The notes beneath the pieces were generated by a model that worked only from the letters and a program-made list of their open reading frames with translations, made no database searches and was not told the DNA's origin. This document shows, piece after piece, positions 1 through 11,869 of a DNA stretch of 64,000 bases. The DNA is from Rosellinia necatrix (taxonomy: Eukaryota; Ascomycota; Sordariomycetes; Xylariales; Xylariaceae). Location of the stretch: positions 3,410,001-3,474,000 of the forward strand of contig JAGYVD010000002.1 of the NCBI GenBank assembly GCA_021209875.1. Direction: 5' to 3'. The position numbers were made by a program, and so were the translations under genes. Positions within the stretch are counted from its first letter, which is position 1. The number at the start of each line of letters is the position of its first letter.

Positions 1-2772
1 TAAAAAAAAAAAAAAACAACTGAACCCAAGATTATTTGAAAAAATACAAAAGAATTTAAAAAAAGTATTTCTGCTATATTAAAAATAAGCCCAAGATTAA
101 AAAAGTTAATAAAAGATATTATTTTTATAAAATTTAATATTAAGAAATTTTATTATATGAAAAAAATGATATAACCTGATATTGAAAAAAACTAAATATT
201 TAAATTATTATGTTTAATATTACTATATTTATAATTTAAAAACAGAACAACTAAAGCCCTAATGAAATTTACGTTAATAATATATATTAAATCAAGAAAG
301 TAATAAATAAAAAATAAAAAATTAAATAATTCACTTGTTGTTAATTTTATATAACTTATAAAATAGATTTTATAAAAAATAAATTAGCTAAAAGTATAAA
401 ATATAATTCTTTATATAAAATATTTTGTTAATAATTCATAAAAAGTTTTATTAAACTTAGCAATATTTTATAGATATTATATATATTGTTTATATAAAAA
501 CAAATAAAAAATTCTCTTTTTATATTAATTATTAAAAATTCAACAAAATTATAAAAAAAAACCGGTATTTTTACTTTTTAATCAAAAAAACTTTGTTTTA
601 TGTTTTAATTATTAAAGCTTTTATAAAAATTCATATCAAACAGGCTTTTCATTATATTTATATATATAAAACCACTAAAAATCTAACTATTTGTTATGTA
701 AAATATAAAAATATTATAATAAAATTTTACTGTTTAAATTAATAAATGTTTATTGATATTTTAAAAGATATAAATAAGATAGCATTTAATGTTGTAAACA
801 ACTTTTATAATATATATATAAATGACATATTTATTTATTTAAATAATTTAAAAATATATAAAATATATATAAAAAGGTTTTTAAAAGCATTATAAGATTA
901 TTTTATGACCTAATTTAAATAAATTAAAGTTTTATAAATAATAAATTAAAATTTTAAGTTATATTGTTAATATTAAAAATATATAAGTTAATTTAATAAA
1001 AACTAAAGCTGTAGTAAATAAAAACCTTTTATTACAATAAAAATATATAATTTCTTTAAAGCTTTTATTATGTTTATTAAAAAGTTATTAATTAATATAG
1101 TTATGTTATAATTTTTATAACTTGTTTAATATAAAAAACAAAGTTTTAATTAAATAAACAATTATAATAAAGTTTTTATGAATTTAAAAACTTTTAACAA
1201 CAGCTTTTTTTGTTAAAATATTATTAATATAAGTGGTTTATAAAAACTAAAACTAATTTATGTAATCAAGTTATCGCAGAAATATTATTATAGCACTATA
1301 AAAATAAATAATATTTTATGGCTAATTTTTAAAAGCATTATATAATATTAAACTAAATTATATAATTTTTAATAAAAGAATATATATTATAACTATAATA
1401 TAAAGAAAATAAAAACGACAATTAATAAATAGTTCATGAAAACTTTTTTATAATTATAAATTATCAAATATGAGAATATTTCAACATAAAATAAGATTTA
1501 AATTTAAAATAAATTAAATAAAATAAGATATTTCTTAAAATATAACTTCTTAATTCTTTTTATTTGAAAAAAACGTAATAGCTAACGTTTTAGTATATAA
1601 ATACAAGGATTTAATAATATAAAAATTTAAAGAAAAACATAAAAATGTTTAGCAATTTTTTAATTTTTTACTAATAAAATAAAACTAATCTTTTTATAAA
1701 TAAGAAAATATGAAGTTGTTATATTAGCTTTAAAAAAGAAAATTAAAAAATTAACTAGTTTTTAGCTTGTTAATAAAATATTAAGAAAAACTAAAAACAT
1801 TAAAATAAAAATATGTTATTAAAAAGCTAAAAAACAAAAATAATAACTTTTAATAACTTATAAATAAATTCATAATATTATATTAAAAACAAGGAGCTTT
1901 AAATTATTTTTATTTAAAAAGTAGGTTTTTGAAAAAATTATAATTATAGGCTTATTATTTATTTAAACAAATATAAAACTAAAAACTAATATTAAAAAAT
2001 ATTAATAGTTTAAACCAGCTAATAATTATTATACATATAATAAACAATATAAAATATTAAAAAGCAAAAATATTTTATAATAAAACTTTAAAGTTTTAAA
2101 ATTATTATTAATTTTTAACTAAAAATAATAAGATTTGATAATAAATTTTAAATAAATATTTAAAATAAACATAAATATTATACCCTATTAATTATAATAA
2201 ACCGTTTAAAAAATATAAACGATTTTTTATATAATATAAACTATAATAATTAATACAGCAAAAATATATTATAAAAGCTTCTTTAAAATATTTAATATGT
2301 TTATAATTATAATATTAAATAAAAACTATAATTGATATGGGTTTTATTAATGAATTATACATATTAATAAATATAAAATATATATTAGTTGTTATAAAAT
2401 ATTGTAAAACTATTAAATAAGTAAAAGTAATATACAAATATTTTAATTAATAAATAAAACTTTATATTAGCTATTATTAAAATAATAAATCTAAATAAAT
2501 ACTAGCAATAAATTATGTTTAAATGTTACTATTTTATATGTTTATGAAGTTATTGCTGTATAAAATAAACATAAAACTTCTAATATTTTTTAATTTTAAC
2601 AAAAAAAATAAAATACCTATAAAAAAACTAAGAGAAATATTGCCTAAAAAAAACATTTAAAATTAAAAACTAAATTAACGTATGAAAAATAGTTTGTATT
2701 ATACCCTTGGTTAAAAATTTCTTAAAACAAATTGAAATATAAATAATAAAATGGACTAATTAAAAAAAGTAA
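1..2772. repeat. AT-rich decayed repeat sequence, unassigned
   Basis: No open frame of useful length and no RNA gene is visible. The sequence is A-rich on the plus strand with short TA-rich words, and the remaining C residues are mostly in AGCT or ACG contexts, as expected after CpA-directed mutation. I could not tie it to a named family. The A excess resembles the plus-strand elements further right (B, C, G), so it is probably the internal part of one or more LTR elements. Confidence 0.55.
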
Positions 2773-3018
2773 AACTTTAATTTTAATATAAAAAACTAAA
2801 TATAATATATATAAAATATCTATATATTTATTGCTAACTAATACATATAAACCAGCTACAGCATATAAAGTAGACCTATTTTATATATACCTGCACTAAG
2901 CCAGAATTTTAATAGGCTAATTCCTTCTATTTACTCTTTTTTTTTTTATCTATAGATTTTTGTACAATATATTATTTATTACTGGAGCCTTGACTTTTTA
3001 TTTATAACTGGTGTAACA
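2773..3018 (-). repeat. Solo LTR, family A, heavily mutated
   Basis: The sequence aligns along its length with the family A LTR at 10944-11191, from the block GCTAACTAATACATATAAACC to the terminal GTGTAACA. Differences are almost all C>T or G>A. AGTAA just before and GGTAA just after read as a 5-bp target duplication that has lost one G to A. The left end is uncertain by a few bases because the terminal AGTTAC is decayed. The minus label is arbitrary and only means inverse to the copies at 25246 and 31686. Confidence 0.75.
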
Positions 3019-6000
3019 GGTAAGCTTTTTTTAGTAAAGCTTTTTTTTTAAAAGCTTTTCAAGATTACTATATATTAGTGATTTTAAAAAAAATAATTCA
3101 ATTGAAACTTTAGTTTTTTTTAACTATTTAATGCCTACTATATAGTAGCTAGGAACGTTAGTGGATTTCTTTTGGATTTTTTTTATATAAAACAGTTAGC
3201 TTTTTAGCTGACTTGTTGTTTTTTTTAAATAATATTCTGGTTATTTGTTAAAAAATATGTTTTTTTTATTAAGCCTGATCTTCAGCTGCTTTTTTTTTTG
3301 TGAATTTTTGTTTTTATATTTTAACAAGGTTAATTTTTTTTTTTTTTTTTTAAAGTTATTGTATGATTATTAAACTTTTATGCTTTATTATACAGAAAAT
3401 TTTATAGTTATTAATATTAAGATATTATTTATAAGACTTTTAGTAAATTTTATAATTTAAATATTAATATATATTTTAAAAACGTTTTTATTTACCACAT
3501 GTATTTTTATTTTATATAATAAGGGTTTATTTTTTAATGTTTTTATTTTTTATTAATACTTTTATTATAAAAGTTTTTAGTTTTATAAATTTATTGAAAT
3601 TATTAAAATATTATTTTTGTTATTAAAGAGCTGTTTCTTTTCAAAATAATTATCTAATATTTTAAATTTAAAAAATAAACCCGCAGCTTTTTATTAAATT
3701 TTTAAACTTTGATTTTAAACTTAATGAATTTTTAAAACTTTTATTGTTTTGTTTAAAAAAAAAAAATATAACAAGGTTTAAAAACACTTAATTTAAGCGA
3801 TACTTTAAAAATTAAATAGTTAATATGTTTATTATTTAATAAATAATAAAAAAGCAAATAGGCTTATTTTATTAAAAATAATTATATATAAACTTTTAAT
3901 TTTAATATTTTTAAACCTCTTTTTTAACCTGGAAAGTTAAAACTATTTTTATACTAAAAGTATTAAAAAATATAGCATTATAAACCTTAAAAAAACAGAT
4001 TTCTTTTTGGTTATATTTTTATTATTTTTATTTTTGCAGCTTTTAAAGCTGTTTTTTAAACATTATTGAATAAATGTTTCTAGCGTTATATAATAAAAAT
4101 AACTTGAATAATATAAGTTTTAATATAAAACAGTAACGTTGAAAATATCATAAATAATAAATTTAAAACCGTTAATATTATTTTGAAACACTTAGTTTTT
4201 ATATCTCATAATAATGTAATATAAAAAATTTATTTATTCAAATATTTTTAATTTAATTTATTAAATATTTTTAGTACAGGCATCTATATTAAACTTAAAA
4301 AAAATACTGCTTAAAAAAATGTTTATTTTTTTACAGCTTTAATAAAATAAAAAGCTTTAAATTTTGTTAAAATAAAAATACTGTAAAATAATTTTTTTTT
4401 AGCTCTTTTAAAGCCATCTTTAGCTTTAATATATATATATATTAAATAATTTTATTAACATAAAAAAAAGCTTCAGTTTTAAATATATATTAAGCAGGTT
4501 TAAAATAAAATATTATAAAAAGATTATCAGCGTTATAAAATAAACATTTGTTAATCTTTGGAAAAAAGAGTTAATATAATCAAAAATATAAATTTAAATG
4601 CAAGCTATATTTATAAATAAAAGTTGTTACAACTTAAGTTTTATTTTAAAGATATAATTTTATAATTATATATAAAACTAGTTTTATTTCAATTTATAAC
4701 AGCTATATAACAAACTAATAATAGTTATTTATTTTAAACATAAATAAAAATATAAAACTATATTATCAGATTAAAATAAAAAAAAATTTTTTTATAACTT
4801 TTTATTTTTTTTTTTATAAAGACTATTATTTTTTATATAAAAATTAAGCAACAATATTTTTTTAATTAAAGAAAAATTAATAAAAAGTAATTTTATAACA
4901 CAGCATTATTATGAAAATTATAAAAAACTCAAAAGGTTAAAACATATGAAAAACTATAATAATATATAAAACTATAATAAATTTAAAATATATAATAAAT
5001 CTTTTATATAATAAATTAAAAACAACAAGTATATATTAAATATATTATATTGCGTTCTTTATTAAAAAATAAAAGATCTTTGAACCAACAAAAGCGCTAA
5101 CCTTATTATTAAATATAAAAATCATTTAAATTAACATTTTATAAATAAATTTAATTGTAATAATTTTTAAAAACCCTTGAAATTAATATTAAGAATAAAA
5201 TAATAGTATTTATTAATAATAATTAATTAAAAGCTGTAAAATAAAACTTACTAGACTATAAATATATTATAAAATAAATAATTAAAAAAAAGAAGTTTTT
5301 ATTAAATATTTTAATTAAAAAACTAAAAAATAATCCGCCTGCTCTGATTTTGTTTTATATAAACACATTAGATATTTAATAAAAAAACCTAGATATTATG
5401 TAATATTATTATAACAAGATATAATTTTTAAACAAAGCTATTGTTTTTGTTTATGTAATTAAAAAATAATATATTATATAAAAGGTATTATTATTGTTAT
5501 TAAAAACAATTAGTTGAAATTAAATTAAACAAAAGCGTTTTTAACTGATAAAATATTTAATATAATATATATAAAATTGAATAAAATTTTAAATAATAAA
5601 AACAGCATTTAATAAAAATATATATTTTTAATTATAAGTTATACTTAATAATCTTAATAACATTACTCTAGTATATTTTAATATTAGCTGTTTTATAATA
5701 ATAATAACATAAAATCAATAAAACTAATTTATATTATATATAAAAAAATACTGTTTTAATTGTTAATAATAACAAATAAAATTAAAAGTTTAATTTTTTA
5801 TAAAAAAACCTTATTTTAGCTAAATATTATTAGACAAATAAGCTATATATTTAAATTAAAAGTTTTTTAAACTAAAGCTTATATTATAAATAAATTAAAG
5901 CTAAATTTACTGTTAAATACAGGTGTTACAAATATAAATAAAACTATTATTAATTTTTTATAAACCTTGGTTATATTTAACCGTTATAATAATATTATTA

Positions 6001-7559
6001 TACTCATAAAAATTAATGCTAAAAAACAGCTACAAGAACAATATATTATAATAACAGCTATTAAAATATTATTATATTGCAGAAGGTACCACTAAATATA
6101 ACATTAAATTATTAAAATAATAATTAAATATATATTCTATAAAAAAATAAACTTAGTAGCTGTTATATAAATATTAAAAAATTTATAAGTAATTTTTAAA
6201 TATTAGAAAAATTCAATACATTTTAAAACGTTTTTATTTTATTTAGGATACTTAAACAGTTTAATAATAATATTTCAAATATAATAAAATAAAATAACTT
6301 TAAAATATTCAAAACGCTTTTTTAAAGCATAAAAACTTAAATTAATAGTTTATATAAAATTGAAAAAAATATATAAATATATGTTTTAAATAATATATTT
6401 ATAATAAAACTAAAAACATTTTTAAAAAAAATAAAACCTCGCAGATACAAAATATTATTAAAATAAGCAGAAATAATATAACATAAATAAATTTGATCAA
6501 TAAAGAGCAAAAATTAAATTTGTAATATAATAAAACTATATATATTAAGAATTAAAAATTAAAAAATCCTAAATAAATAGTTTAAATTTATATCTTAAAA
6601 CAGTAAATTTAATTTTATAAAGCAACCGCTATTATTTAAAGACCTGATATTTATTATATAACGCTATATAAATAACAAAAAAAAAACTGAGTAATAATAG
6701 ACCTCTGATTATAAAACAAAATTATCATATTGAACGTTTATTTATTATTAATATAAAAAGCTATTATAGCTAAATTTAAAAAATATTAACATATTATAAT
6801 AATTAACGGTTTTATATTTTTTATGAACTTTTGATATAATTATGCTGTTAAAATAAAATAATAATTATTTTTTCAAAATTTTTAATATATTTAAAATACT
6901 ATTAATAAAATTCAAAAATAATTTAAGCGACATTTAATACTTTATAAACAATATTTTTATATTATATAGCTGATTTATAACTAAATATATTAACAATATT
7001 ATTTTATTTTTGAAAACTGCTAAGAAATATTATAAATATATTAAAAAGTGTTTTAAATATTTCATAATATTAACTTTAGTTTGAAACTAATAAAAGTTTT
7101 AATAGTATATTTTATAAAAAATAATTAAATTATTTAATAAACAACTTTAGCTTTATAATTATAAATAATTAAGTTAAAGCTATTTAACAACTTAAACTTT
7201 TAATACTTTTATTAACTTCAAAATAAATATTAAAATAATAAAACTTTTATTAAAATTTATTTTATAGTATTAATAAAAGCTTTTATTATTGTAAAAAAAA
7301 AAAAAAAACTCTTAATAGAAATTAAAACACCAAAAACTATTTTTAAAATAATTTTAATATAACCGCGTTAAACAGCAAAAATTATGTTTAAATTAATTAA
7401 CTTAGAAATTAAAAACGTTAAAATCATTGAAGACTAGCTTATAAATATAAGCTCTCTTAAGCCTTATAACTATAAAAAACAGTCTTTTATTAAGCCTAAT
7501 ATTTCCTCCAAGCAAAAATATAAAATAAGAGCTTTTTATCTAAGCCTTATATAAAATAA
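3019..7559. repeat. AT-rich decayed repeats, partly shared with 14.6-14.8 kb
   Basis: There is no gene. From about 3022 to 3150 the sequence matches 14620-14745 (block AGTAAAGCTTTTTTTTTAAA followed by CTATATATTAGT), and about 5452-5530 matches 14744-14825 (block TTAAAAAATAATATATTATA). These are two parts of one unassigned repeat that lie together near 14.7 kb but 2.3 kb apart here. About 3000-3700 is T-rich; most of the rest is A-rich. Confidence 0.5.
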
Positions 7560-7815
7560 CAAAAGAATCTCTGTTAATAACATTAAACCGATTTTATTTC
7601 CAAGCAAAACTCTTACGAGTTAAAAAGGCAAGACCTACAGCGGAAATAACAGGCGATTAACAACAGGTGGAAACTATTCCAACTATCAACATACAAATAC
7701 CGCTATGCACAGTCCACAAGTTGCCATAAGCACATCTAACCTGTTTATTCAGGTTGTTTATTTAGCTCACGTTGCTTAACGCGCATAATAACAATTGTTT
7801 TTTTACCCCGCTTTT
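7560..7815. other. Less mutated island, unassigned
   Basis: This stretch has clearly more G and C than its surroundings, including GGCAAGACC, GCGGAAATAACAGGCG, ACAACAGGTGG and CACAGTCCACAAGTTGCC. It keeps many CpA sites that are gone elsewhere. It ends with a 6-bp hairpin (AACCTG at 7738-7743, CAGGTT at 7750-7755) followed by T-rich sequence. There is no open frame of note and no recognisable tRNA fold. By analogy with the other islands it may be the LTR of a family with only one copy here; I found no second copy and no target duplication. Confidence 0.4.
7738..7755. other. Perfect hairpin, 6-bp arms
   Basis: AACCTG and CAGGTT flank the loop TTTATT at the edge of the unmutated island. It could form a terminator-like stem in RNA, but no gene precedes it. 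Confidence 0.35.
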
Positions 7816-10043
7816 TTTTTTACACATAATATATTACACATAAAACTTTTTTATGTAAAGTATTTTTTTTATATATATATTAAATTTTTTTGTTTTTATT
7901 AATATATATTTTTTATTTATTATGTCATATTTTAGTTTATTATTATTTAATAAATATATTATAGTTTATATTATAATTTATTACTTTTTTATAAATATCT
8001 TATTTATATATGTTTTTTATTTAAAATAATATTTATAAAATTAATCTGCCAGCTTACTGCTAACCAGAATTACATCGTTGCTTTTAATAACATCTTAAAT
8101 TACAACGAAATTAAAAAGCTTATTTAAAAAAATTATAAAACTTATATTTTATTATAGTAATTAAATTAAAATAATAATTATAACAGCCGATTTCTTTTAT
8201 AATACTGCTTATAAATATAATTAGCAAGAATATTATCAATTAGTTATTAATAAAATAATAGTCCCTGCTGTTGGTTTATTTAGAGTTTATTTAAAATGAA
8301 AAAAATATAATTATAAAAAAAAAACGGCTAATTTAAACAAATAAGACTTTATTAGTTACAGGTTTACTAACTTTTTAAAAATATTAAAAGCGTGTTTTTA
8401 AATAATATTAAATATAAAATAATCTTGATAACAGCGGCGTTATTATTAATTTAGTTATAATCGCGCTATATTAACAACTTTTTATATTTAAACTATCTTT
8501 TTAAATTAAAAAACAGCTTAAAAAAATAATAAAATAAAAATTAAAAAATAACTAGATTGTTATTAAAACTTATGTCGATATTTTAAGTATAAAAAATATA
8601 AAAGCTTTTAGAATTTTTATCAGTGCTAAATATAGTTTTACCATCTTTTTTAATTAAATTAAACTTTTATTAGCTTAAATAAAACTTAAATAGTTCATAA
8701 TATTAAAAGCTTTTTAATTAAGACTTTTTTTTTAAACAAACTATTTTTTTAAATAACACAAGCTTAATAAAAATACTGTGGCTGTTTTTATGATTTTCAT
8801 TAAAACAGTTTATAAAAATAAAAAACACTTTCCTAACCATAAAAAACGAATTTTATTAAAAAAAACATGGTGATTATAACATTAAAAATATTTTACAGGT
8901 TATTAATGAAGCTATTATTTTAGCAGCAATTTTTATAAATAATGCTGTTAAAATTAAAAACATTTTAAAAAGCAATAAAACTATGGTTATAAACATTTAA
9001 ACAAAAAAAACTAATAAAAGTATTAAATATTAAATTATATTTATAAGCTAATAAAAAGATTAGCATAATTTAAATGCTGCGGTAATAATACTTTTTATAT
9101 TAACAAAAATAAGCAATTTTATAAATAATTAAAACAATAATATAAATAATAAAATTAAGACTTTTTATTAAGCATTTATTATTTTTTATTAAAATTAAAA
9201 TATGTTTAAGCAGACAACTATTATTTAAGAGTTTTAATTTATAAGTAGCGTTACATAACTTTGTTTTAAACAGCTTTAAATTAATAGCTCTCTTTAAACA
9301 ATCTTTAAATATTTTTAAAATTTAAACATTTAAATATTATTAATATAAAATTAAACTAAACAAGTTTAGCAGCTAAAATTATATAACATACTAACTAACA
9401 TTATAAACTTTACGATATAATTATAATAAACGGTTTTTCATAATAAAAGAATTTATAAATATATTTTTAAAAATATTATATATAAAAGCTGATCTAAAAT
9501 TATACTTTAAAAATTAAAAAGTATTAATAATTAATTAATAATACCTGTTAATATAATAGCAAATATTTAATATAACATAATAAAGCCATCATATAAGCAT
9601 TTTTAAAACTTAAAAAATAACGCAATAGCGTTAACTTTTTTTTTTGATCGTAAAAAAGCGTGTTAAATTAAAAACAGTTCAATAATATATTATAAAAGTT
9701 TTATAAACTTAATCGTTTTATTTAATTAAACTATTTTAGCAAACAAAATTCATAAAATAAAAAGTCTGCTATATAATAAACTTAAAAGATTTTTAAACGT
9801 AATAATTAAAGCTATTTAATTATTAACCGATGAAATTTTTGTTTTGTATGTTTAGATAATAAAATTAAAAAGAATACAAAATTATAAAGATATTATATTA
9901 AATATTTTTTAATATTAAAAATTATCCAGTATAAAATTAATAAAGCTATTTAAATAAAACGATAAAGTTTTGTTTATAACTTTTGTCCTGTTACTAACTA
10001 TTTAATTAAATATAGCAATAGCAATAATAATAACAGCAGTATA
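7816..10043. repeat. AT-rich decayed sequence, unassigned
   Basis: I see no gene, RNA or recognisable LTR. The first few hundred bases are T-rich and the rest A-rich. Small G+C patches occur near 8040-8110 and 8260-8290 but have no partner that I found in the window. Confidence 0.5.
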
Positions 10044-10160
10044 AACAGTATTAATTATAGTATTAATAGCATTAATTATAACAGCATTAATTATAACAGC
10101 ATTAATTATAACAGCATTAATTATAACAGCACTAATTATAACAATACTAATTATAACGCC
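10044..10160. repeat. 15-bp minisatellite
   Basis: About seven tandem units of roughly GCATTAATTATAACA. The central four are near-perfect and the outer ones are degenerate (GTATTAATA, AATACTAATTATAACG). The array contains no long reading frame. Its near-identical central units imply recent slippage or unequal exchange compared with the decayed flanks. Confidence 0.8.
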
Positions 10161-10895
10161 TGTTTAAACAACAGCAGCAAAAAAAACCTTTTTAATTAAA
10201 AAAGTATTTGCTAGTATAAAAAGAATTTAAAAGCAAATAAATATTAAAGCAAGCCTAGATTTTAAAAAATACTATTAAAAATAGTTCATAAACGCTGTTA
10301 AATATAATAAATATTTTTAAACATAGCTTAGCTTTTTGAAACGTTAAAACGTAAAATTTAAATAATATTTAATATTTTTTCTTTTCTATTTTTAAATTTT
10401 TTTTTGTTGCTAATAATTTTTTTTGTTGTTTTTTTTTGAAAAATAATAACGTTAGTTTAATTTTAATATTTTTGTATTATTATTTTATTATATGTTGCAA
10501 TAATTATGAATTATAATTTATTATTAACTTATTATTTTTATTATTTAATTTTTTTTATAATATTAGTTTTATATTTTAAGTATTTATTTTAATTGTTTTT
10601 ATATAAATTAGTTTAGTTTTATTTTTAATAATTATATATTTTAATTATTTTTTTTGTTTTAATATTTTTTTCAAAATAAAATCACTATAATAATTAATTT
10701 ATTAAACATTTATTAAATAACAAGGCTTTTATTAATCATTTTATTTTTTATTTTATTTTATCTGTTTTTATGATTATATTATTAATTTTTATAAAACTTA
10801 AAAGCTTCAGTTTTGCCTGGTAGCTTTATAAAACTTAAAAACTTAATTTAATTTTAAATTTGAAGATTTTAATAAAATTTAAAAGTTTAGTTTTT
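10161..10895. repeat. T-rich sequence left of element H1
   Basis: No feature is visible other than T-runs. The motif CTTTATAAAACTTAAAAGCTT recurs in degenerate form near 10790 and 10830, and a similar block follows H1 at about 14120. This suggests that H1 inserted into this repeat. Confidence 0.4.
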
Positions 10896-11401
10896 TGTTA
10901 GAGTAGGCAAGGGGTGCCAGGCTTGGCACTGCCAGTTGCCCCAAGTTACGGATGACTGGCCCTTCAACCGCGGCATGCGCGGCACGCGCGGGTCATCCGT
11001 ACACCTGTGGTCAACTGGCACGCATAGACCAGCTGTAGCGCACACAGACTGGACCCACCCCACACACACTTAGCCAGAATTCTAGTGGGCTAATTCCTCC
11101 CACTTACTCTTTCCTTTTTCATCTGTAGATTTTCGTACAATACATCACTTATTGTTGGAGCATCGACTTCTTATTTGTGACTGGTGCAACACCCCACTGT
11201 AAGATTAAATAAAGTTGCCCAGGCCACCTGGGCTAGACCTACTTGGGCTAGGCCCACCTACTTGTACTTATAGGTGGAATTCTAAGACTATTTTTAGAAT
11301 TCCATTATTTTTATGATTAATATATATATAACACCATAATATAAACCAGTATACTATAAATACAGCTATTTACACCTTTATACTTTTAACCAGACTTATT
11401 A
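10896..11401 (+). repeat. Left LTR of H1, split by solo LTR A
   Basis: Begins TGTTAGAGTAGGC and ends CCAGACTTATTA, as in the LTRs of H2. It is interrupted at CCAGTTGCCCCA by a 248-bp solo LTR. With that insert and one TSD copy removed it is 253 bp, the same as the right LTR. The second half has lost more C and G than the first. Confidence 0.88.
10944..11191 (-). repeat. Solo LTR, family A, best preserved copy
   Basis: A GC-rich 248-bp insert from AGTTACGG to GGTGCAACA, flanked by CCCCA at 10939-10943 and 11192-11196. The uninterrupted H LTR at 15377 reads TTGCCCCACTG through this point, which confirms the junctions. The central part (CGCGGCATGCGCGGCACG) is close to the presumed original, while the other copies show T or A at these sites. 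A minus-strand frame of 60 codons crosses it but has no family support. Confidence 0.92.
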
Positions 11402-11689
11402 AATTAATACTTTTATAATAATCGGACTAAAAGTATTTTTTTAAGCAGCTCTTGCAAACTATTTACTTAAGTTTTGCAGTTAAAAACAGCTTTTTTGCTT
11501 TACAGCAGTTTATACTGCACAGCGAAATATATAAAAACTAATAAAATTAGCTGCAAATTATGCTATCCTACTAATTAACTAGTTAAGTCTTTAACTAACT
11601 AATTAATTAATCAGAGCTTTAAATTTATTAATTCTAGCCAGTTTTACCGATTTTATCGTTTTTAACGTTTTTAGCCAGATCTATTAATT

Positions 11690-11830
11690 CTAGCTAATTT
11701 AACCAAGCTACCGATTCTACCAACCCTAGCCCTAGCCGACCTAGCCTATCTTAACCTAGCCTACCTAGCCGACCAAGCTAACCTAGCCTAACATAGCCTA
11801 GCCTAGCTTAACCAAGGCTAGCCAGCCAGC
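11690..11830 (+). repeat. CTAGC/CCTAGC imperfect tandem tract in H1
   Basis: Short units such as CTAGC, CCTAGC and CTACC recur through ACCCTAGCCCTAGCCGACC to GCCTAGCCTAGC. The matching tract in H2 is at 15900-16060. The C-rich strand is the plus strand. It is in the H leader region before the coding relic and seems to be a family trait. Confidence 0.75.
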
Positions 11831-11869
11831 AAAACCAAGTTATAACTTCTACTAGTTATTAAAGAAAAG

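Noticed and set aside
10044..10160. CRISPR array
   Set aside because: The 15-bp units are contiguous tandem repeats without unique spacers.
10887..11069. 60-codon minus-strand open frame
   Set aside because: It runs across the junction of LTR H and solo LTR A, has a Cys/Trp-mixed composition with no family look, and is open only because this is the GC-rich LTR.
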